Shown one piece after another: positions 10,099 to 19,618 of a DNA stretch of 64,000 nucleotides. Position 1 is the first letter of the stretch. Each line of letters opens with the position of its first letter. Source of the DNA: Gammaproteobacteria bacterium. GTDB lineage: Bacteria > Pseudomonadota > Gammaproteobacteria > Xanthomonadales > SZUA-36. The notes under the pieces were generated by a model that was not told where the DNA came from, did no database searches, and saw nothing but the letters and a program-made list of their open reading frames with translations. Location of the stretch: contig JAUIJU010000010.1 of the NCBI GenBank assembly GCA_030431095.1, forward strand, positions 26,665-90,664, in the 5' to 3' direction. The translations under genes were made by a program, and so were the position numbers.

Positions 10099-10704
10099 TC
10101 AGTCGACGAATTCTTCCTGGTAATCGGCGGAGGCGGCGGCGATCACTTCCGCGGCCTTTTCACGGCCGTAGGCCTTGCCGATGATGACGCGCTCGGGTTC
10201 ATCCGGCAGGGTCTTGTAGGTCGAGAAATAATGACGCAGCCGTTCGACCAGTGATTCGGGTAACTCGGAAATGTCGGTCACGCCCGCGTACACGTCGTCG
10301 CTGTCGAGCACGGAGACGATCTTGTCGTCCGCCTCTCCACCGTCGATCATCGGAATGCCACCCACCACGCGCGCGTTGAGGATGATTTCCGCGCGGGAAA
10401 TACGGCGGTTGCTCAGGACACAGATGTCCAGGGGGTCGTGATCACCGCGCTTGGCGCCCGGCATCAGGTCGCAAACGCGACGGCCGCAGTAGGTTCGTGG
10501 GATGAATCCATACAGGTTGGGCGGCAGCGAACTGGTGCGGTGCGGACGGTCGACGCGCAAAAAGCCCGAGCGCTTGTCGACTTCGTACTTGACGTAATCG
10601 AAGGGTGTGCTTTCGATGAAAGCATGCACCACCTCGGGCGGATTGGGCCCCAGGTCCAGGCCGTGCCAGGGGTGGGGGCGCCACTTGTTGAATGGGCGGG
10701 TCAT
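10099..10704 (-). CDS. ppa: Inorganic pyrophosphatase, family I
   Basis: Hydrolyses pyrophosphate to drive biosynthetic reactions in the cytoplasm. The 201-residue protein carries the family I metal-binding signature ([11 protein letters not shown], near 87-97) and the second aspartate cluster ([12 protein letters not shown]). It is slightly longer than the E. coli enzyme at the N-terminus ([15 protein letters not shown]), a form seen in some proteobacteria. No close operon partner; csiV ends-to-start spacing is 78 bases. Confidence 0.93.
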   Translation of the reverse strand: MTRPFNKWRPHPWHGLDLGPNPPEVVHAFIESTPFDYVKYEVDKRSGFLRVDRPHRTSSLPPNLYGFIPRTYCGRRVCDLMPGAKRGDHDPLDICVLSNRRISRAEIILNARVVGGIPMIDGGEADDKIVSVLDSDDVYAGVTDISELPESLVERLRHYFSTYKTLPDEPERVIIGKAYGREKAAEVIAAASADYQEEFVD

Positions 10705-10782
10705 GGTCGTGAGATTCCTGTCTTGGGTTCGTCAGGCCCGGGCGCGGTCTCGCGACCGGCGTTGCCCGGGGCGGGTGTATGT

Positions 10783-11610
10783 TCAGGGTGCGGCATCGGC
10801 GATCGGCGTGACCCGGACGATGGCGCCCAGGTAGGCCGTGTCGAAATACTGCATGGTGTCGGTGCGAACCTGGCGCGACTGTTGCAGGCGGTGCAACTCG
10901 AAGGGCGGGGCGAGGGCGCCCGTGTCGCTTGTCATTTTGTCTCCCGGTGTTACGTTCGGCGCCGGTTCGGCGGGGACGTCCGGGGCCGGGGGCGCGCCGA
11001 CCCACTCAAAACCTTCCTCCAGGCGCCCGGGCCCGTTGCCGGGAAAGACGCGTGCCCAGGCCGGCCCGTCCAGGCGGTATTCGAGGTCGAGTTCCACGTG
11101 CAGGAACCGGCTGCGGCGAAGCTGGATGGTCCCGTCCAGGCGGTACAGGGGAGCCATGTAGTCGTCGAACCAGCCAGCGCCGCCCTTGCGCTCCATGTCG
11201 ATGTAGGCCATGTCACCGGGAATGTTCAGCGTTTCGGCCAGCACCTCCTCACCGTGCAGGCGCACGGGCGGGTGGTAGTCATACAGGGTCTGTTCGTAAG
11301 TCAGTCGAACCAGGGGCTGGTAATCGGCCAGGCGGTCCAGTCGGCTCCACAAGTTGGCGAAGGCGCCGTCGCGCTTGTCCAGAGCCACGGGCGCCTCCGG
11401 CGGGGCCGCGGCATCGAGTTCGAATGCCCCGGAGAAGGTGCGTGGACGATCTTCGGTTTGTGGGGTCGCAGGCACATCCAGGTTGCGGAACACGATGACC
11501 TCGACCCGGTAGCGCGCCTCGGCCGCATGAACGCCCGTTGCCGTCCACAGGCAGGCCACGGCGGCGCACAGCGCGCCGGGCAGCGGTAGTCTGCGGCGGT
11601 TACGGGTCAT
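10783..11610 (-). CDS. csiV: CsiV-family protein (SPOR-cell-division/peptidoglycan associated)
   Basis: A 275-residue exported protein of the CsiV/DUF2803 family, whose Vibrio-type members are reported as peptidoglycan-binding. A signal peptide (MTRNRRRLPLPGALCAAVAC, cleavage near VHAAEA) precedes RYRVEVIVFRNLDV, the hallmark family start, and the C-terminal MQYFDTAYLGAIVRVTPI. The frame is open 17 codons further upstream, but the chosen ATG leads directly into the signal peptide and leaves 47 bases after the mfd stop. The location immediately downstream of mfd is the conserved family position. Confidence 0.8.
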   Translation of the reverse strand: MTRNRRRLPLPGALCAAVACLWTATGVHAAEARYRVEVIVFRNLDVPATPQTEDRPRTFSGAFELDAAAPPEAPVALDKRDGAFANLWSRLDRLADYQPLVRLTYEQTLYDYHPPVRLHGEEVLAETLNIPGDMAYIDMERKGGAGWFDDYMAPLYRLDGTIQLRRSRFLHVELDLEYRLDGPAWARVFPGNGPGRLEEGFEWVGAPPAPDVPAEPAPNVTPGDKMTSDTGALAPPFELHRLQQSRQVRTDTMQYFDTAYLGAIVRVTPIADAAP

Positions 11611-11657
11611 GGTCGATCTGAATCCGGGTCGATGCAACTGGCGGGCATTATATCCGC

Positions 11658-14600
11658 TCACCCGGCGGAAGCGGCCAGGCGTTCGAGCAGTTCGACGACC
11701 TGTCTGATGCGTTCCTCGCCATCCTCCCTGGACTTAAGAATCTGCAGTTGGGTGGGGCCCTTCAGGCGGAAGCGCGCGGGGTTGCCGTGCACGAGCGCCA
11801 GCAGCGCGTCCACGTCGGCCTCCGCGTCCTCGGCAAACTCGAAGCGTCCGCCACGCGGACCGACATCGATGCGGGTTACGCCCACGGCGTCGGCACGCAG
11901 CTTCAGGTCGGCGATGGCGAACAGGTTCCTGGTCGGGGGCGGCAGCAGCCCGAAGCGATCGATCATCTCGACCTGCAATTCGCGCAGCGTGTCCGAGTCG
12001 CGGGCGCTGGCGATGCGTTTGTACAGGGTCAGGCGCGTATGCACGTCATGCAGGTAGTCGTCCGGAATCAGCGAGGCCACGTGCAGCTCCACTTCCGCAC
12101 CGTGACGACGCTGGGACTCCAGGTCGGGTTCGCGACCCTCACGCAGGGCCTCCACGGCCCGGGTCAGCAGTTCGCTGTAGAGGCTGAAGCCGATCTGGGC
12201 GATCTGCCCACTCTGGTCCTCGCCCAACAACTCTCCGGCGCCGCGGATCTCCATGTCGTGCGTGGCCAGGGTGAATCCGGCGCCCAGTTCTTCCAGGCTG
12301 GCGATGGCCTCCAGTCGCTTCTGCGCGTCACGGGTCATGGCCCGGGGCTCCGGGGTGAGCAGGTAGGCGTAGGCCAGGTGGTGGGAGCGGCCCACGCGCC
12401 CGCGAAGCTGGTGCAACTGGGACAAGCCGAACTTGTCGGCGCGATTGATGATGATGGTGTTGGCGGTGGGAATGTCGATCCCGTTTTCGATGATGGTGGT
12501 GCACACGAGCACGTGAAAACGCTGGCGGTGGAAATCGAGCATGACCTGCTCCAGCTCGCGTTCGGGCATTTGCCCGTGGGCGACGCGCAGGCGGGCCTCC
12601 GGCACCAGCTCACCGACCTCCCGGGCGATACGCTCGATGCTGCGCACCTCGTTGTGCAGGAAAAAGACCTGGCCGCCGCGCTGGATTTCGCGTTGCAGGG
12701 CCTCGCGCAGCAGGGCGTTGTCCCATTGCACCACCAGGGTCTTGACCGCCATGCGCCGCGCCGGCGGGGTGGCGATGATGGACAGGTCGCGAATCCCCGA
12801 AAGGGCCATGTTGAGGGTCCGTGGAATGGGCGTGGCGGTCAGGGTCAGCATGTCGACCTCGGCGCGCAGTTCCTTCAGGCGCTCTTTCTGGCGCACGCCG
12901 AAGCGTTGCTCCTCGTCCACCATCACCAGGCCCAGCCTGGCGAACCGAACGTCCCGCTGGATCAATCGGTGCGTGCCGATCACGATGTCGACCTTGCCGC
13001 GTTGCAGGCGTTGCAACACGTCCTCGGTCTCCTGGGCGCTGCGAAAACGGGACAGGATCTCGATCTTCACCGGCCAGTCGGCCATGCGGTCGGTGAACGT
13101 GGCGTAGTGCTGCTGGGCCAGCAGCGTGGTGGGCGCCAGCAGCGCCACCTGCTTGCCGCCCTGGACCGCGATGAAGGCGGCGCGCAGGGCCACCTCGGTC
13201 TTGCCGAAACCCACGTCACCGCAGACCACGCGGTCCATGGGCAGGGGTGAGATCATGTCCGCCCGCACCGCCTCGATGGCCTTGAGCTGGTCCGGGGTTT
13301 CCTCGAACGGGAACGTGGCGGCGAATTCCTCGTACAGCCGCTGGTCAAGGCCGAAGGCGAAGCCTTCGCGGGCCTGGCGCCGGGCATACAGGTCCAGCAA
13401 CTCGGCGGCAACGTCGCGAACCTTCTCCGCCGCCTTGCGCCGGGCTTTGCTCCACTGCTCACCACCCAGGCGATGAAGGGGGGCGGATTCATGCGAAGCG
13501 CCGGTATAGCGGCTGACCAGGTGCAGCGAGGCCACCGGCACATAGAGCCGGTCGCTCTCCGCGTATTCGATGGTCAGGAACTCCGCTTCGCGCTGGTCCA
13601 CTTCCAGGGTCTGCAAACCCTGGTAGCGACCCACGCCGTGGTCCTCGTGCACCACGGGTGCGCCAAGGTCCAGGTCCGCGAGGTTGCGGATGATGGCCTC
13701 GGGGTCGCGTTCGTCGCGGCGTGATTCCGCGGTCTGGCGGGTACGCGCGCCAAACAGCTGCGACTCGGTGAGCACCGCCAGCGTCTCGTCGAGCACGAAG
13801 CCGCCTTCCAATGGCAGCACGGCCAGGCCGATGCGTCCCCCGGCGGCGTGGAACCCCGTCCAGTGATCGAAGCGTTCAGGCCGCAGCCCGAATGCACGCA
13901 GGGTATCGCCCAGCGCTTCGCGCCGTCCGGCGGTGTCGGCCGCGAACAGCACCCGGCCGGGCCACGCGTCGACAAAGCCCAGCAACTTCTCACTGGCGGA
14001 CTTGCCCCGCTCGTGAATGGGCAGCTCGGGCGCGGGCTGGGTGTCGAAGCGCACCTCGCCCGTGTGCGGTCCGGGCGTATCGCTGACCAGCGCCACGGCG
14101 CGTTCCTGCAGCGGACGCAGTGTCCCGGCGACGTCGAAAAACAACTCACCGGGGGTCAGCACCGGGCGCTCCGTGTCGTGGCGTCGTTGCTCGTGTCTTT
14201 CCTGGGTCTGTGCGGCGAAGCTGGCCATGGATTCGGCGGCGTCATCGAGCAATACCACCACGGGGGGTTCGGCCAGGTAGTCCAGCAACGACTCGGTCCG
14301 GTCGAAAAACAGGGGCAGGTACTGCTCCAGCCCTTGTGGGTGCAAGCCTGACCGCAAGTCCTGGTAGACCGGCACATGCCGCATGTCCACGTCGAAGCGC
14401 AGTCGCAAGGCCCGGCGCAGGCGGTCCAGGTCGTCCGCGTCGGCTGGGTACTCACGGGCCGGCAACAGTTTGAGATCGTCCAGTTCGCCGGTCGAGCGCT
14501 GGGAATCCGGGTCGAAGGTGCGCAGCGTCTCGACTTCGTCATCGAACAGGTCGACGCGGATCGGCTCGCGGCAGCCGGTGGGAAACAGGTCCAGCAGGGA

Positions 14601-15116
14601 ACCCCGCACCGCGAACTGGCCCGACTGGTATACGTGCTCCACCGCGTCGTAGCCGGCATGCGCCAGGCGCTCCCGGAAGGCATCGAGGTCCAGGCGCTGC
14701 CCGGGTTCCAGGTCGATGGTCTGGCCCAGTACATGTTGCCGCGGCGGCAGGCGTTCCATCAGTGTCGGGCCAGGCGCGAGCAACAGGCCCTGGCGCATCT
14801 GCGCGACGGCGGCCAGCGCCGCAAGGCGTTCGGAGACAATGTCCGGGTGCGCTGAAAAAGGATCGTAGGGCAGGGTCTCACGATCGGGAAAGTGCCAGAT
14901 CGGCACCTGCCGGTGGTTGAGCAGTCGCAGGTCCTGTTCCAGCGCGCGGGCGCGGTGGCTGCTGCGCGTGACCACGAGCACCGGACCGGCATGCGCGCCG
15001 GCCGCCGCCAGCAACGCCAGTGCGAGGCTGCTGCCGTGCAGGTGACGCCAGCGGGTGGGGCGTCCGGGCGCGGCGTCGAACCGGGCCTGGAAAACGGGCG
15101 TCGTGGATGTGCTCAT
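11658..15116 (-). CDS. mfd: Transcription-repair coupling factor
   Basis: A 1152-residue ATP-dependent translocase that removes RNA polymerase stalled at lesions and recruits UvrA. Visible parts in order: UvrB-like N-terminal region (HFPDRETLPYDPFSAH, RGSLLDLFPTG), the RNA-polymerase-interacting CarD-like domain near residue 485 (PVVHEDHGVGRYQG), helicase Walker A near 630 (GDVGFGKTEVALRAAF), the DEEQ box near 733 (VDEEQRFG), motif TATPIPRTL, the RecG/TRG motif region (LRGRVGRS) and the C-terminal D7 domain. The ATG at 15116 gives MSTSTTPVFQARF; a 19-codon upstream extension is not family-like. It shares a strand with csiV downstream. Confidence 0.97.
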   Translation of the reverse strand: MSTSTTPVFQARFDAAPGRPTRWRHLHGSSLALALLAAAGAHAGPVLVVTRSSHRARALEQDLRLLNHRQVPIWHFPDRETLPYDPFSAHPDIVSERLAALAAVAQMRQGLLLAPGPTLMERLPPRQHVLGQTIDLEPGQRLDLDAFRERLAHAGYDAVEHVYQSGQFAVRGSLLDLFPTGCREPIRVDLFDDEVETLRTFDPDSQRSTGELDDLKLLPAREYPADADDLDRLRRALRLRFDVDMRHVPVYQDLRSGLHPQGLEQYLPLFFDRTESLLDYLAEPPVVVLLDDAAESMASFAAQTQERHEQRRHDTERPVLTPGELFFDVAGTLRPLQERAVALVSDTPGPHTGEVRFDTQPAPELPIHERGKSASEKLLGFVDAWPGRVLFAADTAGRREALGDTLRAFGLRPERFDHWTGFHAAGGRIGLAVLPLEGGFVLDETLAVLTESQLFGARTRQTAESRRDERDPEAIIRNLADLDLGAPVVHEDHGVGRYQGLQTLEVDQREAEFLTIEYAESDRLYVPVASLHLVSRYTGASHESAPLHRLGGEQWSKARRKAAEKVRDVAAELLDLYARRQAREGFAFGLDQRLYEEFAATFPFEETPDQLKAIEAVRADMISPLPMDRVVCGDVGFGKTEVALRAAFIAVQGGKQVALLAPTTLLAQQHYATFTDRMADWPVKIEILSRFRSAQETEDVLQRLQRGKVDIVIGTHRLIQRDVRFARLGLVMVDEEQRFGVRQKERLKELRAEVDMLTLTATPIPRTLNMALSGIRDLSIIATPPARRMAVKTLVVQWDNALLREALQREIQRGGQVFFLHNEVRSIERIAREVGELVPEARLRVAHGQMPERELEQVMLDFHRQRFHVLVCTTIIENGIDIPTANTIIINRADKFGLSQLHQLRGRVGRSHHLAYAYLLTPEPRAMTRDAQKRLEAIASLEELGAGFTLATHDMEIRGAGELLGEDQSGQIAQIGFSLYSELLTRAVEALREGREPDLESQRRHGAEVELHVASLIPDDYLHDVHTRLTLYKRIASARDSDTLRELQVEMIDRFGLLPPPTRNLFAIADLKLRADAVGVTRIDVGPRGGRFEFAEDAEADVDALLALVHGNPARFRLKGPTQLQILKSREDGEERIRQVVELLERLAASAG

Positions 15117-15182
15117 GGTTCGGGGCGGGCGCTTCGGGAGGCGGACGCTAAGCGGAACCAGGCCGGGCGGCAAGTCATGGGG

Positions 15183-16862
15183 TCAGGCGCTTTCCGGATT
15201 CTGTCCCAGCAACCGCAACACACCCAGCAGCACCAGGAATCCGATGCCCATTCCGGCCCACCACGGCAGTCCCAGCGCCACAGGAATGCTGCACAGAAGC
15301 AAAGCCGCCAGGCCGACGATGCCGGCATAAGGCAACTGTGTGCGCACATGCTCGACGTGATCGCAGCCACTGGCCAGGGAGGACAGGATCGTGGTGTCGG
15401 AAATGGGCGAGCAGTGATCGCCCCAGACGCTGCCGGCCAGCACGGAAGCAATGGCGGAGTACAACAGGTGCATATGTTCCGGGCCGGTGAGTCCCTGGCT
15501 CTGCATGACCGCCCAGGTCAGTGGAACCACCAGCGGCACCAGGATGCCCATGGCGCCCCAGCTCGAGCCGGTGCCAAAACCGGTGGCGGCGGCGATCAGG
15601 AATACGATGGCCGGCAGGGTCCATGCGGGCACGGTGTCACCCAGCACCGAGACCAGGAAATCGCTGGTGCCCAGTTCCGTGGTGACCGCGCCCAGCGACC
15701 AGGCCAGGACCAGGATGATGATGGCCTTGATCATGGCGCGAAGTCCCCGGTACCACGCGTCCACCACCTGTTCCAGTGTGAGGATGCGCTGGGCCAGGCT
15801 CAGCAGCGCGGCGGTCAGCACGCCCAGCAGGGAGGCCCACATCAGCGCCGTGTACGAGTCCGCGGCGCCGATGATGTCGCGCAGAGCAGGGTCAGGCGCA
15901 TCGATGCCGGCTCGACCGGTCACGTACAGGCCGATGACCACGGCGGTCACCATCACGCCGACCGGCAACAGTGCGTTGATTGCGCGGTGCGGTGCTTTGC
16001 CCACCGGGTTGATCGGCGCGGCGTCACTGGCGGCGCCCGACTCGGCCAGGGCGTTGGTGTCGACGCCATTGGCTCGTGCGTGACGCTCGGCTCGCAGCAT
16101 GGGCCCGAAATCGCGTCCCGTGACGCAGACCATGAACACGAACAGCAGCGCCAGCACCGGGTAGAAGCTGTAGGGGATGGTATACAGATAGACCAGGTAC
16201 GGCTGTACATCGAGGCCGTCGATGTTCTCCATGGCATCGCCGATCAGTCCGACCTCGTAGCCCACCCAGGTGGTGACCAGGGCAAGGCAGGCGACCGGCG
16301 CGGCGGTGGAATCAACGATGTAGGCCAGTTTCTCGCGTGACACGCGCATGGCGTCGGTCACCGGTCGCATGGTGTTGCCCACCACCAGGGTGTTGGCGTA
16401 GTCGTCGAAAAAGATCGCCAGTCCCATGCCGGCGGTGGCCATGCAGGCGTGGCGGGCGCTGTCCGCCCAGCCCACGATCGATTCCACGATGCCCTGCATC
16501 CCGCCGTTCCGGCTGATGATGCCGACCATGCCACCGATCATCAGCGAGAACAGAATGATGGCGGCGTGGTCACCGTCCGCCAGTTCGGCCCGGGCGTGGA
16601 CCTGCACCGTGTCCAGCAAACCTCGGCCCAGGCCGGACAGCGTCAGGTCGTGGATCAGCCATGCGCCCAGCCAGATGCCCAGGAACAGCGCGGGGATCAC
16701 GCGCTTGAAGACCAGCGCGAAACCGATGGCCAGCAAGGGGGGGAGAATGGAGGTCCAGTGTCCGTAGAAGCGGGAACCTGTCTCCTGGGCCAGGACGGGG
16801 GCGCTCACAAACAAGAGAAGTAATGCATTAAAAATAATTCGTATCTTTTTATTTAATAACAT
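15183..16862 (-). CDS. Na+/H+ antiporter, NhaC family
   Basis: A 559-residue inner-membrane antiporter with eleven or so helices. An N-terminal signal-like helix (MLLNKKIRIIFNALLLLFVS) is followed by FKRVIPALFLGIWLGAWL, FFDDYANTLVVGNTMRPVTD and GTGSSWGAMGILVPLV, characteristic of the NhaC superfamily; the DDYAN and SVWGDHCSPISDTT stretches contain the conserved acidic and serine/threonine residues. It would exchange cytoplasmic sodium for protons, though related proteins move organic acids. It starts 30 bases after dusB with GGGG upstream of ATG. Its first 60 bases are strikingly AT-rich compared with the surroundings. Confidence 0.85.
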   Translation of the reverse strand: MLLNKKIRIIFNALLLLFVSAPVLAQETGSRFYGHWTSILPPLLAIGFALVFKRVIPALFLGIWLGAWLIHDLTLSGLGRGLLDTVQVHARAELADGDHAAIILFSLMIGGMVGIISRNGGMQGIVESIVGWADSARHACMATAGMGLAIFFDDYANTLVVGNTMRPVTDAMRVSREKLAYIVDSTAAPVACLALVTTWVGYEVGLIGDAMENIDGLDVQPYLVYLYTIPYSFYPVLALLFVFMVCVTGRDFGPMLRAERHARANGVDTNALAESGAASDAAPINPVGKAPHRAINALLPVGVMVTAVVIGLYVTGRAGIDAPDPALRDIIGAADSYTALMWASLLGVLTAALLSLAQRILTLEQVVDAWYRGLRAMIKAIIILVLAWSLGAVTTELGTSDFLVSVLGDTVPAWTLPAIVFLIAAATGFGTGSSWGAMGILVPLVVPLTWAVMQSQGLTGPEHMHLLYSAIASVLAGSVWGDHCSPISDTTILSSLASGCDHVEHVRTQLPYAGIVGLAALLLCSIPVALGLPWWAGMGIGFLVLLGVLRLLGQNPESA

Positions 16863-16892
16863 TATTTCCCCAAAATAAATGCATCAATGGAC

Positions 16893-17867
16893 TCAGGCTG
16901 CTGCCTGGCGTACCTGGAAAAATTCGTCCAGCAGGTCCAGCTGCCGCGCGGCGTTGTCCACGCGTACCAGGCGGTCGCGCAGGGCCTGCCCCCCCGGTCT
17001 GCCCTGCAAGTACCAGCCAAAATGCTTGCGCGCCACGCGCAAACCCTGCGCTTCGCCGTAAAACGCGTGCAGTCCACTGATATGGTGGACCATCACCCGG
17101 TGCACTTCTTCCGGGGTGGGCGGCGCCAGGCGTTTGCCCGTGGCCAGGAAATGGGCGGTTTCGCGGAAAATCCAGGGGTTGCCCTGGGCGCTGCGACCAA
17201 ACATCAGGCCGGTGGCGCCGGTACACGCCAGGACCTTCGCGGCACGTTCCGGAGTCTCGATGTCGCCGTTGGCAAACACCGGGATATCCACAGCGCGGCA
17301 GATTCGTCGTATGGTGTCGTACTCCGCCTCACCGCGGAAGCGGTCTTCGCGCGTGCGGCCATGCACGGCCAGCGCGCTGATCCCGGCGTCCTGCGCCAGG
17401 CGGGCGATGGTCACGCCGTTCCGTCGTGACGGCGCCGGTCCGGTGCGAATTTTCAGCGTGACCGGTACAGGCACGGACTGCACCACGGCGCGGAGAATCT
17501 CGGCCACCAGCGGCTCGTCTTCCAGCAACGCGGAACCGGCCAGGCGATTGCAGACCTTCTTCGCCGGGCAGCCCATGTTGATGTCGATGATTTCCGCGCC
17601 ACGGGCTACGTTATAGCGGGCCGCTTCGGCCATCCACTGGGGATCGCTGCCGGCGATCTGCACGGCGATGGGCCGCGCCTCGCCGTCGTGGCTGCCGCGC
17701 AGTTCCGACTTGCGGGTGCCGCGCAGGCGCGGGTCCGATGCGATCATTTCGCCCACCACGTACCCCGCGCCGAGTTGGCGGCAGAGTTGTCGGAACGGGA
17801 GGTCCGTCACGCCGGCCATGGGCGCCAGGGCGAGGTTGTTTGGCAGTGCGTGAGTGCCGATGCGCAT
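16893..17867 (-). CDS. dusB: tRNA-dihydrouridine synthase B
   Basis: An FMN enzyme that reduces uridine in the tRNA D-loop. The 324 residues show the Dus barrel start (LALAPMAGVTDLPFRQLCRQLGAG), the catalytic cysteine region (INMGCPAKKVCN, near 97-107), VHGRTRED and the FMN-phosphate GLMFGRSAQGNPWIF. The ATG at 17867 gives MRIGTHALPNN, the usual DusB start; the open frame upstream runs into the preceding gene. Only two bases separate it from the traB stop. In many gammaproteobacteria dusB is followed by fis; here an antiporter follows instead. Confidence 0.93.
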   Translation of the reverse strand: MRIGTHALPNNLALAPMAGVTDLPFRQLCRQLGAGYVVGEMIASDPRLRGTRKSELRGSHDGEARPIAVQIAGSDPQWMAEAARYNVARGAEIIDINMGCPAKKVCNRLAGSALLEDEPLVAEILRAVVQSVPVPVTLKIRTGPAPSRRNGVTIARLAQDAGISALAVHGRTREDRFRGEAEYDTIRRICRAVDIPVFANGDIETPERAAKVLACTGATGLMFGRSAQGNPWIFRETAHFLATGKRLAPPTPEEVHRVMVHHISGLHAFYGEAQGLRVARKHFGWYLQGRPGGQALRDRLVRVDNAARQLDLLDEFFQVRQAAA

Positions 17868-17869
17868 CG

Positions 17870-19099
17870 TCAGGCCAACAGCTGGAAAAAGCGGAAACCG
17901 GCGACGTAGGTGCCGATCGACGACCCCACGTTGCACAGGAAGAATACCAGCAGGATGCGCGTGGCGGGATTGCGGTACCAGCCGCGCAGGCTGGTGGCGT
18001 CTTCGCGCAGCCGTTCCAGGTCGTGGCCGGTGGGTTTGCGCAACATGGACTCGACGGCGCCAGCGACCATGCCGGCAGCCACGGCCGGATTCAGCGACGT
18101 CAGGGGCGCTGCCAGCATCGCGCTGAGGATGGTCAGCGGGTGAGCCCGGGCGCAGGCGGCGCCGACTGCCGCCAGTCCGCCATTGAGCAACACCCAGATG
18201 CCGACCAGCTGCCAGCCCAGTTCCGGGCTGCGACTGAATCCGAACCAGAAGCCGGTCAGAACCAGCGCGGTGATGATCCAGGGAACCAGCCGCGGCCAGC
18301 GCGCACGGGCCGGCATGGTGGCCAGGTCTCTGGCCTCCACGGCGGGATCCGTATCACTTTTGGCGAGGTGATGCGCCAGGCCCTCCAGGTGGCCGGCGCC
18401 GATCACGACCAGCACGCGGCGGCCCTCGGCGCCCGGATTTTCTTCGCGCAGCCGCGCGGCCATGTAGCGGTCGCGTTCGCTGATCAGCGCCTCGTAGAGT
18501 TCCGGCGACTGGGTCGCGAACTCGGTGAAAGTGGCTTCCAGGATGTCGCCTTCCTTCAGGTTTTCGATCGCTTCCTCGTCGATTTCTTCGGAGGAAAACG
18601 AGCTGAGCACCAGTCCCATGGTCAGGCTGAAACGCTTGTACCAGGGCACGGCGCGATAGGTTCTCCTGAGGGTGGTGGCCAGGTCCCGGTCGATCAGTTG
18701 CAGGGGCAGGCCATTGTCGGTGGCGCCGGCCGCAGCCGCCTTGAGTTCAGCACCCGGCTCGATGTCGAACTGCTCGGCAATGCGCTTCTGGTAGCCGCTC
18801 AGCGCCAGGTTGGCCATGACCAGTCCGGCTTTGCCTTCGCGAATGATCCGGAACAGGTCCAGCTCCTGCCAGCTTTTGCGCCCTTCGAGGGCGTCCAGCC
18901 GGGTGGGGCACAACTCCACGGCGACCGCGTCCCAGCCGCCTTCCGCAATGGCGGCCTGGACCGCGCGCACGCTGGCGGGCGAGACGTGGGCCGTGCCCAG
19001 CAGGGTGTAACTTACGCCGTCCCGCTGCACGACGCGCACAGGCTGGCTGGCGTCCACGGTGGGCTCCGGTTCGGGAGGGCTGTTCACGGCTGATTCCAT
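17870..19099 (-). CDS. TraB/GumN-family membrane protein
   Basis: A 409-residue protein. The N-terminal TraB domain (about 20-225) has YTLLGTAHVSPASV, VAVELCPTRLDAL and VVIGAGHLEGLA, the paired GxxH motifs of this TIKI/EreA-like fold. The C-terminal part (about 265-409) contains several membrane helices with PLTSLNPAVAAGMVAGAVES. Archaeal and bacterial members are uncharacterised; a metal-dependent hydrolase role is suggested by the fold only. The chosen ATG (MESAVNSPPEPEP) avoids a 36-codon low-complexity extension. It is followed at 2 bases by dusB. Confidence 0.85.
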   Translation of the reverse strand: MESAVNSPPEPEPTVDASQPVRVVQRDGVSYTLLGTAHVSPASVRAVQAAIAEGGWDAVAVELCPTRLDALEGRKSWQELDLFRIIREGKAGLVMANLALSGYQKRIAEQFDIEPGAELKAAAAGATDNGLPLQLIDRDLATTLRRTYRAVPWYKRFSLTMGLVLSSFSSEEIDEEAIENLKEGDILEATFTEFATQSPELYEALISERDRYMAARLREENPGAEGRRVLVVIGAGHLEGLAHHLAKSDTDPAVEARDLATMPARARWPRLVPWIITALVLTGFWFGFSRSPELGWQLVGIWVLLNGGLAAVGAACARAHPLTILSAMLAAPLTSLNPAVAAGMVAGAVESMLRKPTGHDLERLREDATSLRGWYRNPATRILLVFFLCNVGSSIGTYVAGFRFFQLLA

Positions 19100-19259
19100 G
19101 CGCTTCTCGGGGCGGCGCCCCGCATCGGTTCCATGCCCGGACAATGGCCGGACGCAAAGGGGGCGAATGGTACCGCAGAACGGGCCGTGGCGGGAGTTGT
19201 CAGCCACCCGATAGCCGGGCGGCGGCGGGGAAACGGCGGCGAAAGCCGGCGGGTCGGGC

Positions 19260-19547
19260 TCAGGTCTTTTCGACCACCTGGCCGGCGTTCAGCACGGTGA
19301 ACAGGACCAGGTCGTACTCGAAGTATACCGAGTATTCGCCATAGTCCCAGCGCGTGATGGGCGGGTCGCCGACGGCGGCATGCCGCTGTCCGGGGGCGCC
19401 GAAGCGGGATTCGACGTCGGCCTTGCTCAAGCCGTTCTCTGGCAGCTCCAGGCGCTCGACCTGGCGCACTTCGTCGAGAATCAGGACATCGGCGCTCGTC
19501 ACCAGGGGCGTGAACATCAACACACTGGCCAGAAGGAATTTCGTCAT
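19260..19547 (-). CDS. Small exported protein, SmpA/OmlA-like pattern
   Basis: A 95-residue protein with a signal peptide (MTKFLLASVLMFTPLVTSA) and a short mature part, ENGLSKADVESRFGAPGQRH...ITRWDYGEYSVYFEYDLV. The pattern of helix, (F)GxP turn, then W-Y/F strands resembles the SmpA/OmlA (BamE) fold, often found in small envelope proteins. No lipobox is visible. It is not a clear BamE. The 160 bases upstream (19100-19259) separate it from traB, and it stands alone. Confidence 0.7.
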   Translation of the reverse strand: MTKFLLASVLMFTPLVTSADVLILDEVRQVERLELPENGLSKADVESRFGAPGQRHAAVGDPPITRWDYGEYSVYFEYDLVLFTVLNAGQVVEKT

Positions 19548-19618
19548 GATGGGCTTCCCGTCAGGTTGTGGATCAAGAATAGCACAAAGGGAATTGAATT
19601 CATGACGGGAAAATGCCT

